Origin: Mycolicibacterium hippocampi
GTDB lineage: Bacteria > Actinomycetota > Actinomycetes > Mycobacteriales > Mycobacteriaceae
Length of the DNA stretch: 64,000 bases
Reading direction: 5' to 3'
Assembly (NCBI RefSeq): GCF_010723735.1
Contig: NZ_BLLB01000002.1
Coordinates: 5,456,001-5,520,000, forward strand
The notes beneath the pieces are model-generated. The model searched no databases, was not told the origin of the DNA, and saw only the letters and a program-made list of their open reading frames with translations. Numbering within the stretch: the stretch's first letter is position 1; each line of letters begins with the position of its first letter. Below are positions 34,650 through 41,912 of the stretch, in pieces. A program made the position numbers and the translations under genes.

Positions 34650-34925
34650 TCACGTGCTCACCCCGGCGCGCCTCCTGTCGGCACGTGGCGTCCCAGCTCT
34701 GCGGCGCTGCCCAACAGGTGAGTCGCACTGACTCACAACGGGTTCCGGCTCCGCCTCGCTGGTGATGGCGACCCAGCATGGTTCGTTGGGTGTGCCGTCG
34801 CGGTGGTAGTAGCGGTCCTCTGACCGCCGGTACGTGCTGGGACGGCCGCAGTGCCCACACGGTTCGTCCCACTGCTCAACACGGCGGCCCGCGATCTGGG
34901 CCGCTATTGCCTGCTGCCTGTTCAT
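34650..34925 (-). CDS. Small CxxC protein of the element
   Basis: A 91-aa protein with a central zinc-ribbon-like CGHCGRPSTY..YHRDGTPNEPC segment (CxxC plus a later Cys) and a basic tail (GQRRRAGTPRADRRRAG). Similar short Cys-containing proteins are common in mycobacteriophages. Nothing more can be said on function. It lies upstream of the membrane protein gene on the same strand and downstream of the capsid gene. Confidence 0.5.
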   Translation of the reverse strand: MNRQQAIAAQIAGRRVEQWDEPCGHCGRPSTYRRSEDRYYHRDGTPNEPCWVAITSEAEPEPVVSQCDSPVGQRRRAGTPRADRRRAGVST

Positions 34926-35214
34926 CTGTGCGCCTCATTTTCTGGGGTCGCTCACCCGGCCGGGCGGAGATTCAGGGCCGGACCCGGCCGGGTGGCGACA
35001 TTCATGGGGTAGGCCGCTCACCGCCGGGGCACATGGGAAGAATCCCCACGGCGGTGAGCGACCACAAGTGACCGCTGCCCTATCTGGCTGGAAAGGTGTC
35101 AGCCAGGGCGGCGGCGGCTCAACCGGCGTGCCACAACATCACACCGGGAACCAGAGCCGCTGGCCCGCAACATCAATCAGATTGCGGGTTGCAGCGACCC
35201 CCACGTTCTTTGGG
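34926..35214. other. 289-bp non-coding region after the capsid gene, with hairpins
   Basis: No gene is seen here. It holds CGCTCACCGCC (35015-35025) facing GGCGGTGAGCG (35050-35060), an outer pair GGTCGCTCAC (34946-34955)/GTGAGCGACC (35054-35063), and a capsid-proximal hairpin at 35164-35188. Candidates are transcription stop, mRNA processing site, or packaging (cos/pac) sequence. Confidence 0.5.
35164..35188 (-). terminator. Hairpin downstream of the capsid gene
   Basis: CCCGCAA (35164-35170) pairs with TTGCGGG (35182-35188) across an 11-nt loop, 27-51 nt after the capsid stop codon on the minus strand. There is no U-tract, so it may slow or process the transcript rather than end it. Confidence 0.4.
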
Positions 35215-36663
35215 CTACTGCACTCGTAGCAGTTCAAATGCGTTGGGTGTGAGAACCGTTGCACCCCAGCGACCAACCAGGAACAGGCCGGACTGATAGG
35301 TGGGCCGGTTGTTGGTACCCATGATGTGTGGAATCAATTCGATTGTGCTGCCGATTCTTTGGGACACCACCATCTGCGTGAAGTCGCCGTAGATCAGCAC
35401 CTCTTCGCCGGTCGTCATCGCACCCGACATGTTGGACGCCTCGTAGAGGTTGCGCCCCAACAGTTGCGGCGGGTTCGCGGACGCCTCGCTGAACAACCTC
35501 GCCCCATTGCTTGACTCAAACTGCCGGATCGCGTTGATCACAGCCAGGTTCGCGATCCAGGAGGCGTTCGGCTGGAACCTCGGGGCAAGGGCTGCCTGAG
35601 TCGAGTACACATCGGCGCTGGCGAACGCCGCACCGGCGGTGTCGTTGTCGGCGGCAGTACCGGTCAGCGCGTCCAGCACACCGTGCGGCTGGCCAGTACC
35701 GGTGCCGTTGATCAACGCTTCATTCAACAGTTGCAGCGCGGCGTCTTGCAGAACCTTGGACACCTCGGAAAGCATTGTGGGCGCGTCCATCCCGACTTCC
35801 CGGCTGAACGGTGCCCACGCCGACATGCGATGATTGACCACGGTCGGTTCCGACAAGCTCGGGCTGTCGTCGGACACTTGCTCTGCTTCTGCGTACCAAT
35901 GTGCCTCGGCCCCAGCGGAATTGACGAGATGCAGAACGTCGGTCACGGTGGGAATCACACGGGCGATCTGCAAAATCGGCGAAACGCTGCCGTCGCCAGT
36001 CAGATTCACCGCCGCATCGAGTTCGAACGGTACGAGATAACCTCCGGCGCTATCAGTCAAACTGAGGGCGCGTTCACCCTGTAGCTGGCTGACCTTCTGC
36101 ATCGCGTCCCGTTCGGCCGGGGTGAATTTCAGCGCGGCCGACGCTTCGCCGAACGCCACCACCTTGGCGAACGCGTTCCGGTAGGCGTCGGAACCGCTTT
36201 CGGCGACGTACCGGCTGACCCACGACCGCTCCATGCCGTTGCCGTTGTCGAGCATCCGTTCCACCGTCTCGGCTGACCGGGCGGCCAGGGTGCCGCGCTT
36301 GACCGACTCGTCAAGCTGGCGCATGGCCCGCGAGCGCAGACCGGTGAGCGCGTCTACCGGCTCGTCCTGCCGGGTGATCGACTCGTAACCGGGCACCGGC
36401 GAGCCATCGAGTCGATGCGTGCCCTGCTCACCGATGGTCGCGAAACCGGGGTCACCGGTGGCGCGGGCCTCTTCGAACCGGATGCGGCCTAACTGACCTT
36501 CGAATGCGCGATGGTCGGCGCGAAGTTCGTCTAGGGCTTCCTCATCGGCTTCGCTGAGCCTGTGCTTGCTGGCGAGACGGCTCAGTTTCACGTCGGTTTC
36601 TGCCAGGTGTTCGACCACCTGTTCACGCGACATTGCGCGCAGTTCTTGCTTGGAGAATTTCAT
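35215..36663 (-). CDS. HK97-family phage major capsid protein
   Basis: A 482-aa major capsid protein. Residues 1-~190 form a charged, helical delta/scaffold-like region (AMSREQVVEHLAETDVKLSRLA, EADEEALDELRADHRAFEGQL). The HK97 fold follows: GGYLVPFELDAAVNL, REVGMDAPTMLSEVSKVL (in part), LLNEALINGTGTGQPHGVLD, ASWIANLAVINAIRQ, LLGRNLYEASNM, and a C-terminal VGRWGATVLTPNAF. The same architecture is known from the phiRv1/phiRv2 capsid-like proteins. No prohead protease is encoded, so removal of the N-terminal region would need a helper or not occur. Confidence 0.9.
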   Translation of the reverse strand: MKFSKQELRAMSREQVVEHLAETDVKLSRLASKHRLSEADEEALDELRADHRAFEGQLGRIRFEEARATGDPGFATIGEQGTHRLDGSPVPGYESITRQDEPVDALTGLRSRAMRQLDESVKRGTLAARSAETVERMLDNGNGMERSWVSRYVAESGSDAYRNAFAKVVAFGEASAALKFTPAERDAMQKVSQLQGERALSLTDSAGGYLVPFELDAAVNLTGDGSVSPILQIARVIPTVTDVLHLVNSAGAEAHWYAEAEQVSDDSPSLSEPTVVNHRMSAWAPFSREVGMDAPTMLSEVSKVLQDAALQLLNEALINGTGTGQPHGVLDALTGTAADNDTAGAAFASADVYSTQAALAPRFQPNASWIANLAVINAIRQFESSNGARLFSEASANPPQLLGRNLYEASNMSGAMTTGEEVLIYGDFTQMVVSQRIGSTIELIPHIMGTNNRPTYQSGLFLVGRWGATVLTPNAFELLRVQ

Positions 36664-36681
36664 GGGGGTTCCTCACACGTT

Positions 36682-36761
36682 CGATTGAGCGACCCCGGTA
36701 ATCCCCCGCCAGTACGGCGGGCACTCGGGGCACGGCGGTCCAACTGTCGGCGGCTCAATCG
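36682..36761 (-). other. Nested inverted repeats in the capsid-gene leader
   Basis: Three nested stems: CGATTGAGC/GCTCAATCG (36682-36690, 36753-36761), CCCCG/CGGGG (36693-36697, 36726-36730) and CCCGCC/GGCGGG (36705-36710, 36716-36721). They lie 19 bp before the capsid ATG in a 237-bp space with no gene, so the transcript leader can fold into a branched structure. Possible roles: translational control of capsid, transcript processing, or a packaging signal. Confidence 0.5.
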
Positions 36762-36900
36762 GTCGGGATCGCGGCCGGTGACTTTGTCGTCAGCAGCCGC
36801 TTTCGCGAGGTGAGGCGTCGTCTACCACGATACAACCGGGACGGTGCCGCAGGACTTCCCGGCGAACAAAGAAAACTAGCCACGGCGGTGGCTAATTTCG

Positions 36901-37119
36901 TCAGGCGAGCCATTGGCGCACGGTGCCGGTGCCCACCCGCAGCATCGCGGCGATCTGTTCGACCGGGATACCGGCGCGGTGTGCGTCGCGGCTGGCATCG
37001 CGGGCCACCCTGCGCGCACGGGCGGCCGCGTCACCGGCCTGGCGGGCCTCGCGGGCGAACTTCAACTGCCGGTGGCAACCGGCCACATCGTCAGGTTCGG
37101 CCGTCTCTGGGGCGCTCAC
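36901..37119 (-). CDS. Small helix-turn-helix protein of the element
   Basis: A 72-aa protein. The C-terminal ~25 residues look like a resolvase-type helix-turn-helix (AGIPVEQIAAMLRVGTGTVRQWL), preceded by an Ala/Arg-rich helix. GTG 37119 overlaps the stop of the preceding 53-aa gene (GTGA). It could regulate the morphogenesis genes or assist DNA recognition by the small terminase (inference). Confidence 0.6.
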   Translation of the reverse strand: MSAPETAEPDDVAGCHRQLKFAREARQAGDAAARARRVARDASRDAHRAGIPVEQIAAMLRVGTGTVRQWLA

Positions 37120-37277
37120 TCGCCGTTCCGGTCCCGTTCGAACTCGGCCCACGCCTGCACGGCGGCCTCGTCGGTGCGGGCACCGACCAGGTTCATCCGG
37201 CGACCCCGCCAAAACAGCGGCGGACCCCATCGGCGTTCCATCGCGGCGAACTCTGGCAGGATTCTCCCGGCGCTCAT
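37116..37277 (-). CDS. 53-aa element protein
   Basis: A short protein (MSAGRILPEFAAMERRWGPP..) with an amphipathic, acidic C-terminal helix (TDEAAVQAWAEFERDR). The start overlaps the small terminase stop (ATGA) and its stop overlaps the next gene (GTGA), which supports it as a real gene despite its length. No family is recognised; small proteins at this place may be head-assembly or connector factors. Confidence 0.55.
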   Translation of the reverse strand: MSAGRILPEFAAMERRWGPPLFWRGRRMNLVGARTDEAAVQAWAEFERDRNGE

Positions 37278-37762
37278 TCGGCCCACGCAAACGGGTTCGT
37301 GTCGTCGTCGTCGTCGGTGCTGCCACCGGCGGCGGCCAAACGGCGGGCCACAGCGGCGGCGTCCAGACCCAAGAATGTGGCCAACCGCTGCCACGCGATC
37401 TGCGATTCCCGCTGGTCGGCGGTTGCCGGGTTGCGGACCTTCACACCGGACGGGCGGGTGATGAACCGGCCCTGTTTGCGGATGGTGGCGCGCAACGCGG
37501 ACCATGTGGCGTATTCCTCGCACAGCATCTCGATTGCGGGACCATCTGAAATCTTGAGCGTGCCAGCGGCTTCCAGATCCTCCACGATCACATCCCACAA
37601 CTCGGATGCCTTGGGAGACAACGATTCTGGCTTATCCGGCGCTTCCGGTCGCGGCACCGGTGGGGCGGCCGGGATTTTGCGGCCACCACTGTCGCGGCCA
37701 TCGCCGCGACCGTTCAAAACGCGCAACTCACGCGGCGCGGGCTTCGGACCCCTTCTACCCAT
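37274..37762 (-). CDS. P27-family phage terminase small subunit
   Basis: A 162-aa small terminase. It begins MGRRGPKPAPRELRVLNGRG, typical of P27-type TerS, followed by PEAPDKPESLSPKASELWDVI and the helical core LCEEYATWSALRATIRKQGR; the end is acidic (STDDDDDTNPFAW). TerS recognises the packaging site and recruits the large terminase. No large subunit is in the element, so a helper's motor would be used. This is the redirection logic known from phage satellites (inference). Confidence 0.85.
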   Translation of the reverse strand: MGRRGPKPAPRELRVLNGRGDGRDSGGRKIPAAPPVPRPEAPDKPESLSPKASELWDVIVEDLEAAGTLKISDGPAIEMLCEEYATWSALRATIRKQGRFITRPSGVKVRNPATADQRESQIAWQRLATFLGLDAAAVARRLAAAGGSTDDDDDTNPFAWAE

Positions 37763-38034
37763 GTGAAAGTCCTTCCGTACCAGTCGATTTCACCATGCTA
37801 CCCTCGCCGTCAAAACGGTCGAAAACCGGTCTCTACCAGCGGTTTTGCCGCTCGGCGGCACCGCCAGAAAAGGCAGGCCCCAAAACTTGAGCGCACATAA
37901 ACGACGATGCGGAGCAGCTGTGTCGACGGGTTCGAGCCGCGATCGACACCCCACCCCCGGTGGGTTGGCCTGTGGCACAACGGGTTTGGCATCGCGGGCG
38001 AGACGTGAAGTGTTGGGCTGCAACATGTTTCGCC
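37763..38034. other. 272-bp non-coding region between HNH and small terminase genes
   Basis: No convincing gene. It contains a T-rich hairpin at 37822-37846, a palindrome GTGTCGA/TCGACAC (37920-37926, 37943-37949) enclosing CGGGTTCGAGCCG, and CCCAC/GTGGG close by. A cos site next to an HNH and terS pair would be natural, but there is no direct proof. Confidence 0.4.
37822..37846 (-). terminator. Hairpin upstream of the small terminase gene
   Basis: AAAACCG (37822-37828) pairs with CGGTTTT (37840-37846) over an 11-nt loop. Read on the minus strand the stem ends in a T-rich CGGTTTT, so it could end HNH-operon transcription before terS. Confidence 0.4.
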
Positions 38035-38409
38035 TCACCGTGGTGGCATAGCGACGGTGAACTCATCGTCGCCGTCGTCGCGGGGTTTGCGGGTGCGTCG
38101 CCTGTCCGCGTTCGTCTTGGCCTGGTGATGGTCACGGCACAACGCCATCAGGTTCTCGGGGTCGAGCGCGAGGTCAGGGTACTGGTGTACCGGTTTGATG
38201 TGGTCGGCTTCTGTTGCCGGATAAGGGCATTCGGACCGCTCGCATTGGGGGTGGCCGTCAAGGTAGAACTTGCGCAGCTTGCGGTAGCGCCATGTGCTGG
38301 TGACACCGGATGACGGCGACGGTCTGTCACCGGCCCGGCAGGGACAGCGTTGACCGGAAGGCACGGCACGTCGGCACCGCGAGCACACATACGGCGGTCG
38401 GTTAGGCAC
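38035..38409 (-). CDS. HNH endonuclease of the element
   Basis: A 124-aa HNH nuclease. Zinc-binding CSRCRRAVPSGQRCPC is at the N-terminus, and the nuclease core reads CERSECPYPATEADHIKPV followed by LDPENLMALCRDHHQAKT, with the His-Asn-His residues intact. In HK97-like phages a small HNH protein beside the terminase is needed for cos cleavage and packaging, which fits the neighbouring terS. The GTG start at 38409 overlaps the previous gene by 8 bp. Confidence 0.85.
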   Translation of the reverse strand: MPNRPPYVCSRCRRAVPSGQRCPCRAGDRPSPSSGVTSTWRYRKLRKFYLDGHPQCERSECPYPATEADHIKPVHQYPDLALDPENLMALCRDHHQAKTNADRRRTRKPRDDGDDEFTVAMPPR

Positions 38410-38668
38410 GGTCGGACTCCTTTGTGTTGGAATATGATTCGGCGAGCGCGTGAAACAGAGCGTGGATCACGCTGCGCAGTTGGCTTGCGCCGAGACCTTG
38501 GACGTGGAGGTCGACGGCCGACGCCATCTGCGTACCACGTTTAGCGTCGCTGACCAGGACTTTGGCCGCGCCGGTGGCGCGATCCTGTTGTGCGTCGCGT
38601 TGGTTGATGGCCCCGAGACGTGCACGACCGCTGATCGGCACGCCGCGTGTTGAGCGGGGCGTGGGCAT
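38402..38668 (-). CDS. 88-aa element protein of unknown function
   Basis: A basic N-terminal half (MPTPRSTRGVPISGRARLG) is followed by a helical, hydrophobic segment (LHVQGLGASQLRSVIHALFH). The ATG directly follows the stop of the 96-aa gene, and the end overlaps the HNH gene. No family is recognised. Confidence 0.5.
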   Translation of the reverse strand: MPTPRSTRGVPISGRARLGAINQRDAQQDRATGAAKVLVSDAKRGTQMASAVDLHVQGLGASQLRSVIHALFHALAESYSNTKESDRA

Positions 38669-38959
38669 CTAGCGGCCCTCACTCTCATCGGGGTCTGGCC
38701 ACAGGTGGTCGGCCTGGTCGCTGAGCACCGACTGCCACAGCGACAAGAACCCGAGGGCCGCGTCGATCTGGCGGTCGGGGTCGGCGTGCAGCAGACCGGG
38801 CACGCCGCGAACCATCGTGTTGAGCATCCCCATGGAGCCGCGCTTCTCACCGGGTGGGAGCGCACCGGGGCGGGCCATGAGTGCCACGTCGATGGTCTGG
38901 CAGGCGACGTGCACTCGGCGTGCCCGTTGGGCCAGGTCGGTGTCGTTGGTCTGTGTCAT
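38669..38959 (-). CDS. 96-aa element protein of unknown function
   Basis: A helical protein (LAQRARRVHVACQTIDVALM; QIDAALGFLSLWQSVLSDQA) with an acidic end. It is the first gene after the iteron origin on the minus strand, so its promoter must lie in or near the origin. The next gene begins immediately after its stop. No family is recognised. Confidence 0.55.
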   Translation of the reverse strand: MTQTNDTDLAQRARRVHVACQTIDVALMARPGALPPGEKRGSMGMLNTMVRGVPGLLHADPDRQIDAALGFLSLWQSVLSDQADHLWPDPDESEGR

Positions 38960-38996
38960 CGGTGGTGCCTTCCGTTGTTGTTGGTTTGCTGCGGTC

Positions 38997-39352
38997 GGGG
39001 TGTACGGGGTGGACGGGGTGTACGCCGGGGTGTACCGGCATTTCTGCTGGCCAGGCAGGGGTGTACGGGGTGTACGGGGTGTACCGGCACCGACGATGTC
39101 GCGGGCCAGAAATTATGCAATATAAGGCAATCGTTAGTATAACTAGGGGGTTTACTGGTTGTGGTGTTGAGCAAACGCCGCGCAGCGTATGGCCCGCAAT
39201 GACGGTCACGCCGCGACCGTACCGGCGGCCGCCAAAACCGCAGGGCGGGTGTGTATGGGGGTGGTACACCCCGTACACCCCGTACACCCCGCATTGACCT
39301 GCGACGATGGGCGTACACCCCTGGCGTACACCCCATCATTTCTGTACACCCC
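38997..39352. repeat. Symmetric iteron array, candidate replication origin
   Basis: Six exact GGGGTGTAC copies start at 38997, 39015, 39027, 39058, 39067 and 39076, with one variant (GGGGTGGAC) at 39006. Six exact inverted copies (GTACACCCC) start at 39264, 39273, 39282, 39313, 39326 and 39344. Between the two blocks lies an AT-rich stretch at about 39109-39146. Many copies are spaced 9 bp apart. The last inverted copy is inside the 3' end of the replication gene. The arrangement matches iteron origins of phage satellites. Confidence 0.85.
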
Positions 39353-41213
39353 GGTAGCCGATCCCGTTCGGCAACTTGACCTCATCAAGCAAACCCTCAT
39401 CGGTGAGTTCAGTGATTGCGGCATCGAAGTATTCGCGCCGATCCATCCGCATTGCGCGCCGCAAATCACTTCGGGCCACCGTCTCGCCCTCGGCCTTTTC
39501 GAGTCGCCGCAACAGATTCTCTTTAGTCGATTTCAGTTTGCTGGCTTCGGCGTATTCGTCGCGTTCAACATCGGCACGGGCACGGGCCAGGTTGGCTTGC
39601 CGCGCCTTCTCGGTTCCGGCGCGGGCCACCGATTCACGGGTGTGGTCGGACATCGCGAGCACTGTCCCGGCCAGCTGCCAGTCCTCGTCGCTGATCTGTT
39701 GACGGCTGTCGAGGGCCATCAGCCCGGTGGCCACTTTCAGTCGGCACAGCATGCGGTGACCGTCGAGCGGGTCGACGCCGGGGGCGCCGCGCAGTACGTC
39801 GAGCCGGTGGGCGCGCAACTGCTGCTGAATCGACGTGGGCACCACGACCTCGGAACGGTCGGGACTGGTCATGTTCGCGCCGGGGCCGAACATCGCCGGG
39901 ATGTTCACGATGAACGGGTCGACCCGTTGCGGTGTGACATCGGGTGCGTCGGGGTCATCGACGGGCAGCCAGAGAAACCGCTGCGGGGTGCCCGCGTCGG
40001 CACCGTTGAGAAGAAACGTCCCGCGTGTGGGCTGCACACCCGTGATTAGGCAGGCGCGATAGGTGTGGGCGGCGACTTTGGTTCGGGTGTGTTTCTGGGC
40101 GTTGGTGAAACCCAGCGTCTCACCCGAATAGAGCTTTCGCAGTTCCGGTTCCAGTGTGGAGCCACGGCGGGTGAACAATGCTGCCACAGAGTCGATTTCG
40201 GATGCAGTGAACACCACCGGGTGACGCTGCTCATCGTCGCCAACAGTCAGCGACCTGGCGATACCCTCACCGGAACCTAAAGGCAGCTCGTCGATTTCGT
40301 CGGCACCGTTGCGGAACCTCACCGCTGCACGTCCCACCTGTTCGCAGCCACCTTTGCCGACACCGGACCCGCCGACCAGCGCCACCAGCATGTTCAGCGA
40401 CGCCGGTTCCCCAATGGTGGACGGCAACTGCACTTCGGGCGGCAGCTCGCACACGGCACGCACCAGCACCACCCCGAGGACACCCCACGGGCCGACCATC
40501 CGGGACCGGGCGAAACCTTGAATGTGCGCCAGCACGGGCCGCGCTGACCAGAAATGTCGGACCACATCATCGGCGGGCGAAGTGTCCAATGCATTGGACA
40601 CTTCTTCGGCGTTGATCCCTGAGCGCGGCACTTCGGCGGGGCCATCCCGGTCAGCTTTCCCGAACGCCGAACGGGTCGTGGCCTCAACACTTTTCACACC
40701 GTCGTCAGTAATCAACCCGTTGGCGTCACATGCGTCGACCAGGGCGTCATGCAACCATCCCCGGTTGTCGGGCAGCAGACGGGCCAGACGCAGCGCCACC
40801 CGGTTGAGGGTGTCGTTGCGGGAACCTCTTGCCGCGTCCCGCAGCATGGCCAGTTCGTCGCTGACTGCCTTTGTCACCCAAGGGTGTCTGCCGCTTGTGG
40901 TCCCGGCGGGCGCGGTCGCAGTCTTCGGTTTCCGGTCCCCCCATTCTTTGAACGCCGCCGTGTTGTGTTGAGCCATTCCGGGGATGGCAGCCGGGTCGGT
41001 GTGTTCGGTCTTGATATAGAGCGTGACACCCTCGGCGGCAGCGCGTTCCGCAGCATTCTCGTCGGCAACATCGATGCCGGGTAGCGACTCCCACGCCAGC
41101 AACCGCATATCAGGCTCAAGGCGCGTCCAGTTGGTATCGTGGGTGTCGCTGTCGCGATGTTGTTCCCCGCCCCCGGTTGGCTCGCCGGGGGCGGGTTTTT
41201 CTGTGTCAGTCAC
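39336..41213 (-). CDS. Replication initiator: primase-C-terminal-like/P-loop ATPase
   Basis: A 625-aa protein. Residues ~120-190 resemble the PriCT region of phage primases (SRNDTLNRVALRLARLLPDN, LVDACDANGLITDDGVKSVE). A P-loop follows at 281-289 (GGSGVGKGG), with VVFTASEIDSVAALF as candidate Walker B/sensor region. The last ~60 residues form a winged helix (SDLRRAMRMDRREYFDAAITE) suited to iteron binding. GTG 41213 overlaps the stop of the 92-aa gene. Its 3' end contains one iteron. The likely task is origin binding and unwinding of the element. Confidence 0.8.
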   Translation of the reverse strand: MTDTEKPAPGEPTGGGEQHRDSDTHDTNWTRLEPDMRLLAWESLPGIDVADENAAERAAAEGVTLYIKTEHTDPAAIPGMAQHNTAAFKEWGDRKPKTATAPAGTTSGRHPWVTKAVSDELAMLRDAARGSRNDTLNRVALRLARLLPDNRGWLHDALVDACDANGLITDDGVKSVEATTRSAFGKADRDGPAEVPRSGINAEEVSNALDTSPADDVVRHFWSARPVLAHIQGFARSRMVGPWGVLGVVLVRAVCELPPEVQLPSTIGEPASLNMLVALVGGSGVGKGGCEQVGRAAVRFRNGADEIDELPLGSGEGIARSLTVGDDEQRHPVVFTASEIDSVAALFTRRGSTLEPELRKLYSGETLGFTNAQKHTRTKVAAHTYRACLITGVQPTRGTFLLNGADAGTPQRFLWLPVDDPDAPDVTPQRVDPFIVNIPAMFGPGANMTSPDRSEVVVPTSIQQQLRAHRLDVLRGAPGVDPLDGHRMLCRLKVATGLMALDSRQQISDEDWQLAGTVLAMSDHTRESVARAGTEKARQANLARARADVERDEYAEASKLKSTKENLLRRLEKAEGETVARSDLRRAMRMDRREYFDAAITELTDEGLLDEVKLPNGIGYRGVQK

Positions 41214-41488
41214 CCGTTGGCCTCCCCCATCACCCGCTGCCATTCCCAGTCATCGACCGTCGTGGAACGCACATAGCGTTCCCCGTAAAAGTCCACTGGC
41301 AGAAGCTCAAACGATTCTTGACGTTGTGGCGCGGCTGCGAAGATTACGCGGTTCTCCCCATCCGCGCCTCTCTGTGTGAGGACACCGGGGCAAGGAGACG
41401 TGTTGATCGTGTTGTCTTCATCTTTGAAGACGTTGATCCAACCTTTTAGCGGGGTGAAATTGAGTGTTTCCCAATCGGTCCCGCTCAC
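41210..41488 (-). CDS. 92-aa element protein of unknown function
   Basis: An acidic, aromatic-rich protein (DWETLNFTPLKGWINVFKDE.., ESFELLPVDFYGERYV). It is translationally coupled both to the excisionase (GTGA) and the replication gene (GTGA), so it belongs to the early operon. No family is recognised. Confidence 0.6.
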   Translation of the reverse strand: MSGTDWETLNFTPLKGWINVFKDEDNTINTSPCPGVLTQRGADGENRVIFAAAPQRQESFELLPVDFYGERYVRSTTVDDWEWQRVMGEANG

Positions 41489-41691
41489 GATGCGGCACCG
41501 CCGATAGGCTCGATGATCTTGTCAAGCTCCGCTTTGTCGATCTGAATGAGTTTGGGGCCGATGCGGTTTGCTTTGAGACGACCTTCACGAATCCACCGGC
41601 GGATGGTGCATTCTGCGACGTTGGCGTACTTGGCGGCGTCCACCACGCCGAGACGGGCCGGGATGGCAGGACGGGGTTTGATGTTGTGCAT
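41485..41691 (-). CDS. Excisionase / MerR-type helix-turn-helix protein
   Basis: A 68-aa DNA-binding protein of the excisionase family: LGVVDAAKYANVAECTIRRW is the helix-turn-helix, REGRLKANRIGPKLIQIDK the wing. It should direct the integrase toward excision, and it begins the early operon that continues into the replication gene. ATG 41691 gives the usual length; an upstream in-frame start at 41730 is less likely. The 221-bp region before it, up to the integrase stop, holds no gene and probably its promoter. Confidence 0.82.
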   Translation of the reverse strand: MHNIKPRPAIPARLGVVDAAKYANVAECTIRRWIREGRLKANRIGPKLIQIDKAELDKIIEPIGGAAS

Positions 41692-41912
41692 GGGGAAACT
41701 CCACGGTTGAACCAATTGGCCTGTCCGCATGGGCGGGTGGCGGTGTCAGGTCGCTCCGTGGCGAACCCCTGGCCGAAAGGGACCGCGATACTCTTGCTAC
41801 CGACAAACTACGCTCACACACACGTGACCAGCAATGATCCGCCGTCTTACTTGTGAAGCTGCGTGCGCATTCCCCCAGCTAGACAGGGCTGCTCGTTCCG
41901 GAATCCCGAAAC

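Noticed and set aside
37919..37950. GGTTCGAGCC resembling a tRNA T-loop
   Set aside because: No acceptor, D-arm or anticodon stem can be built around it; it is better described as a palindrome.
37790..38038. Short minus-strand frames (60-100 codons) between HNH and terS
   Set aside because: No ribosome site, no coupling to neighbours, mutually overlapping in different frames; treated as non-coding.
38847..39352. Repeat-rich frames (YTPYTP, VHPVHP) and a CRISPR-like look
   Set aside because: The peptide repeats are translations of 9-bp iterons. Repeats are too short and partly contiguous, without uniform spacers, so neither protein nor CRISPR array is supported.
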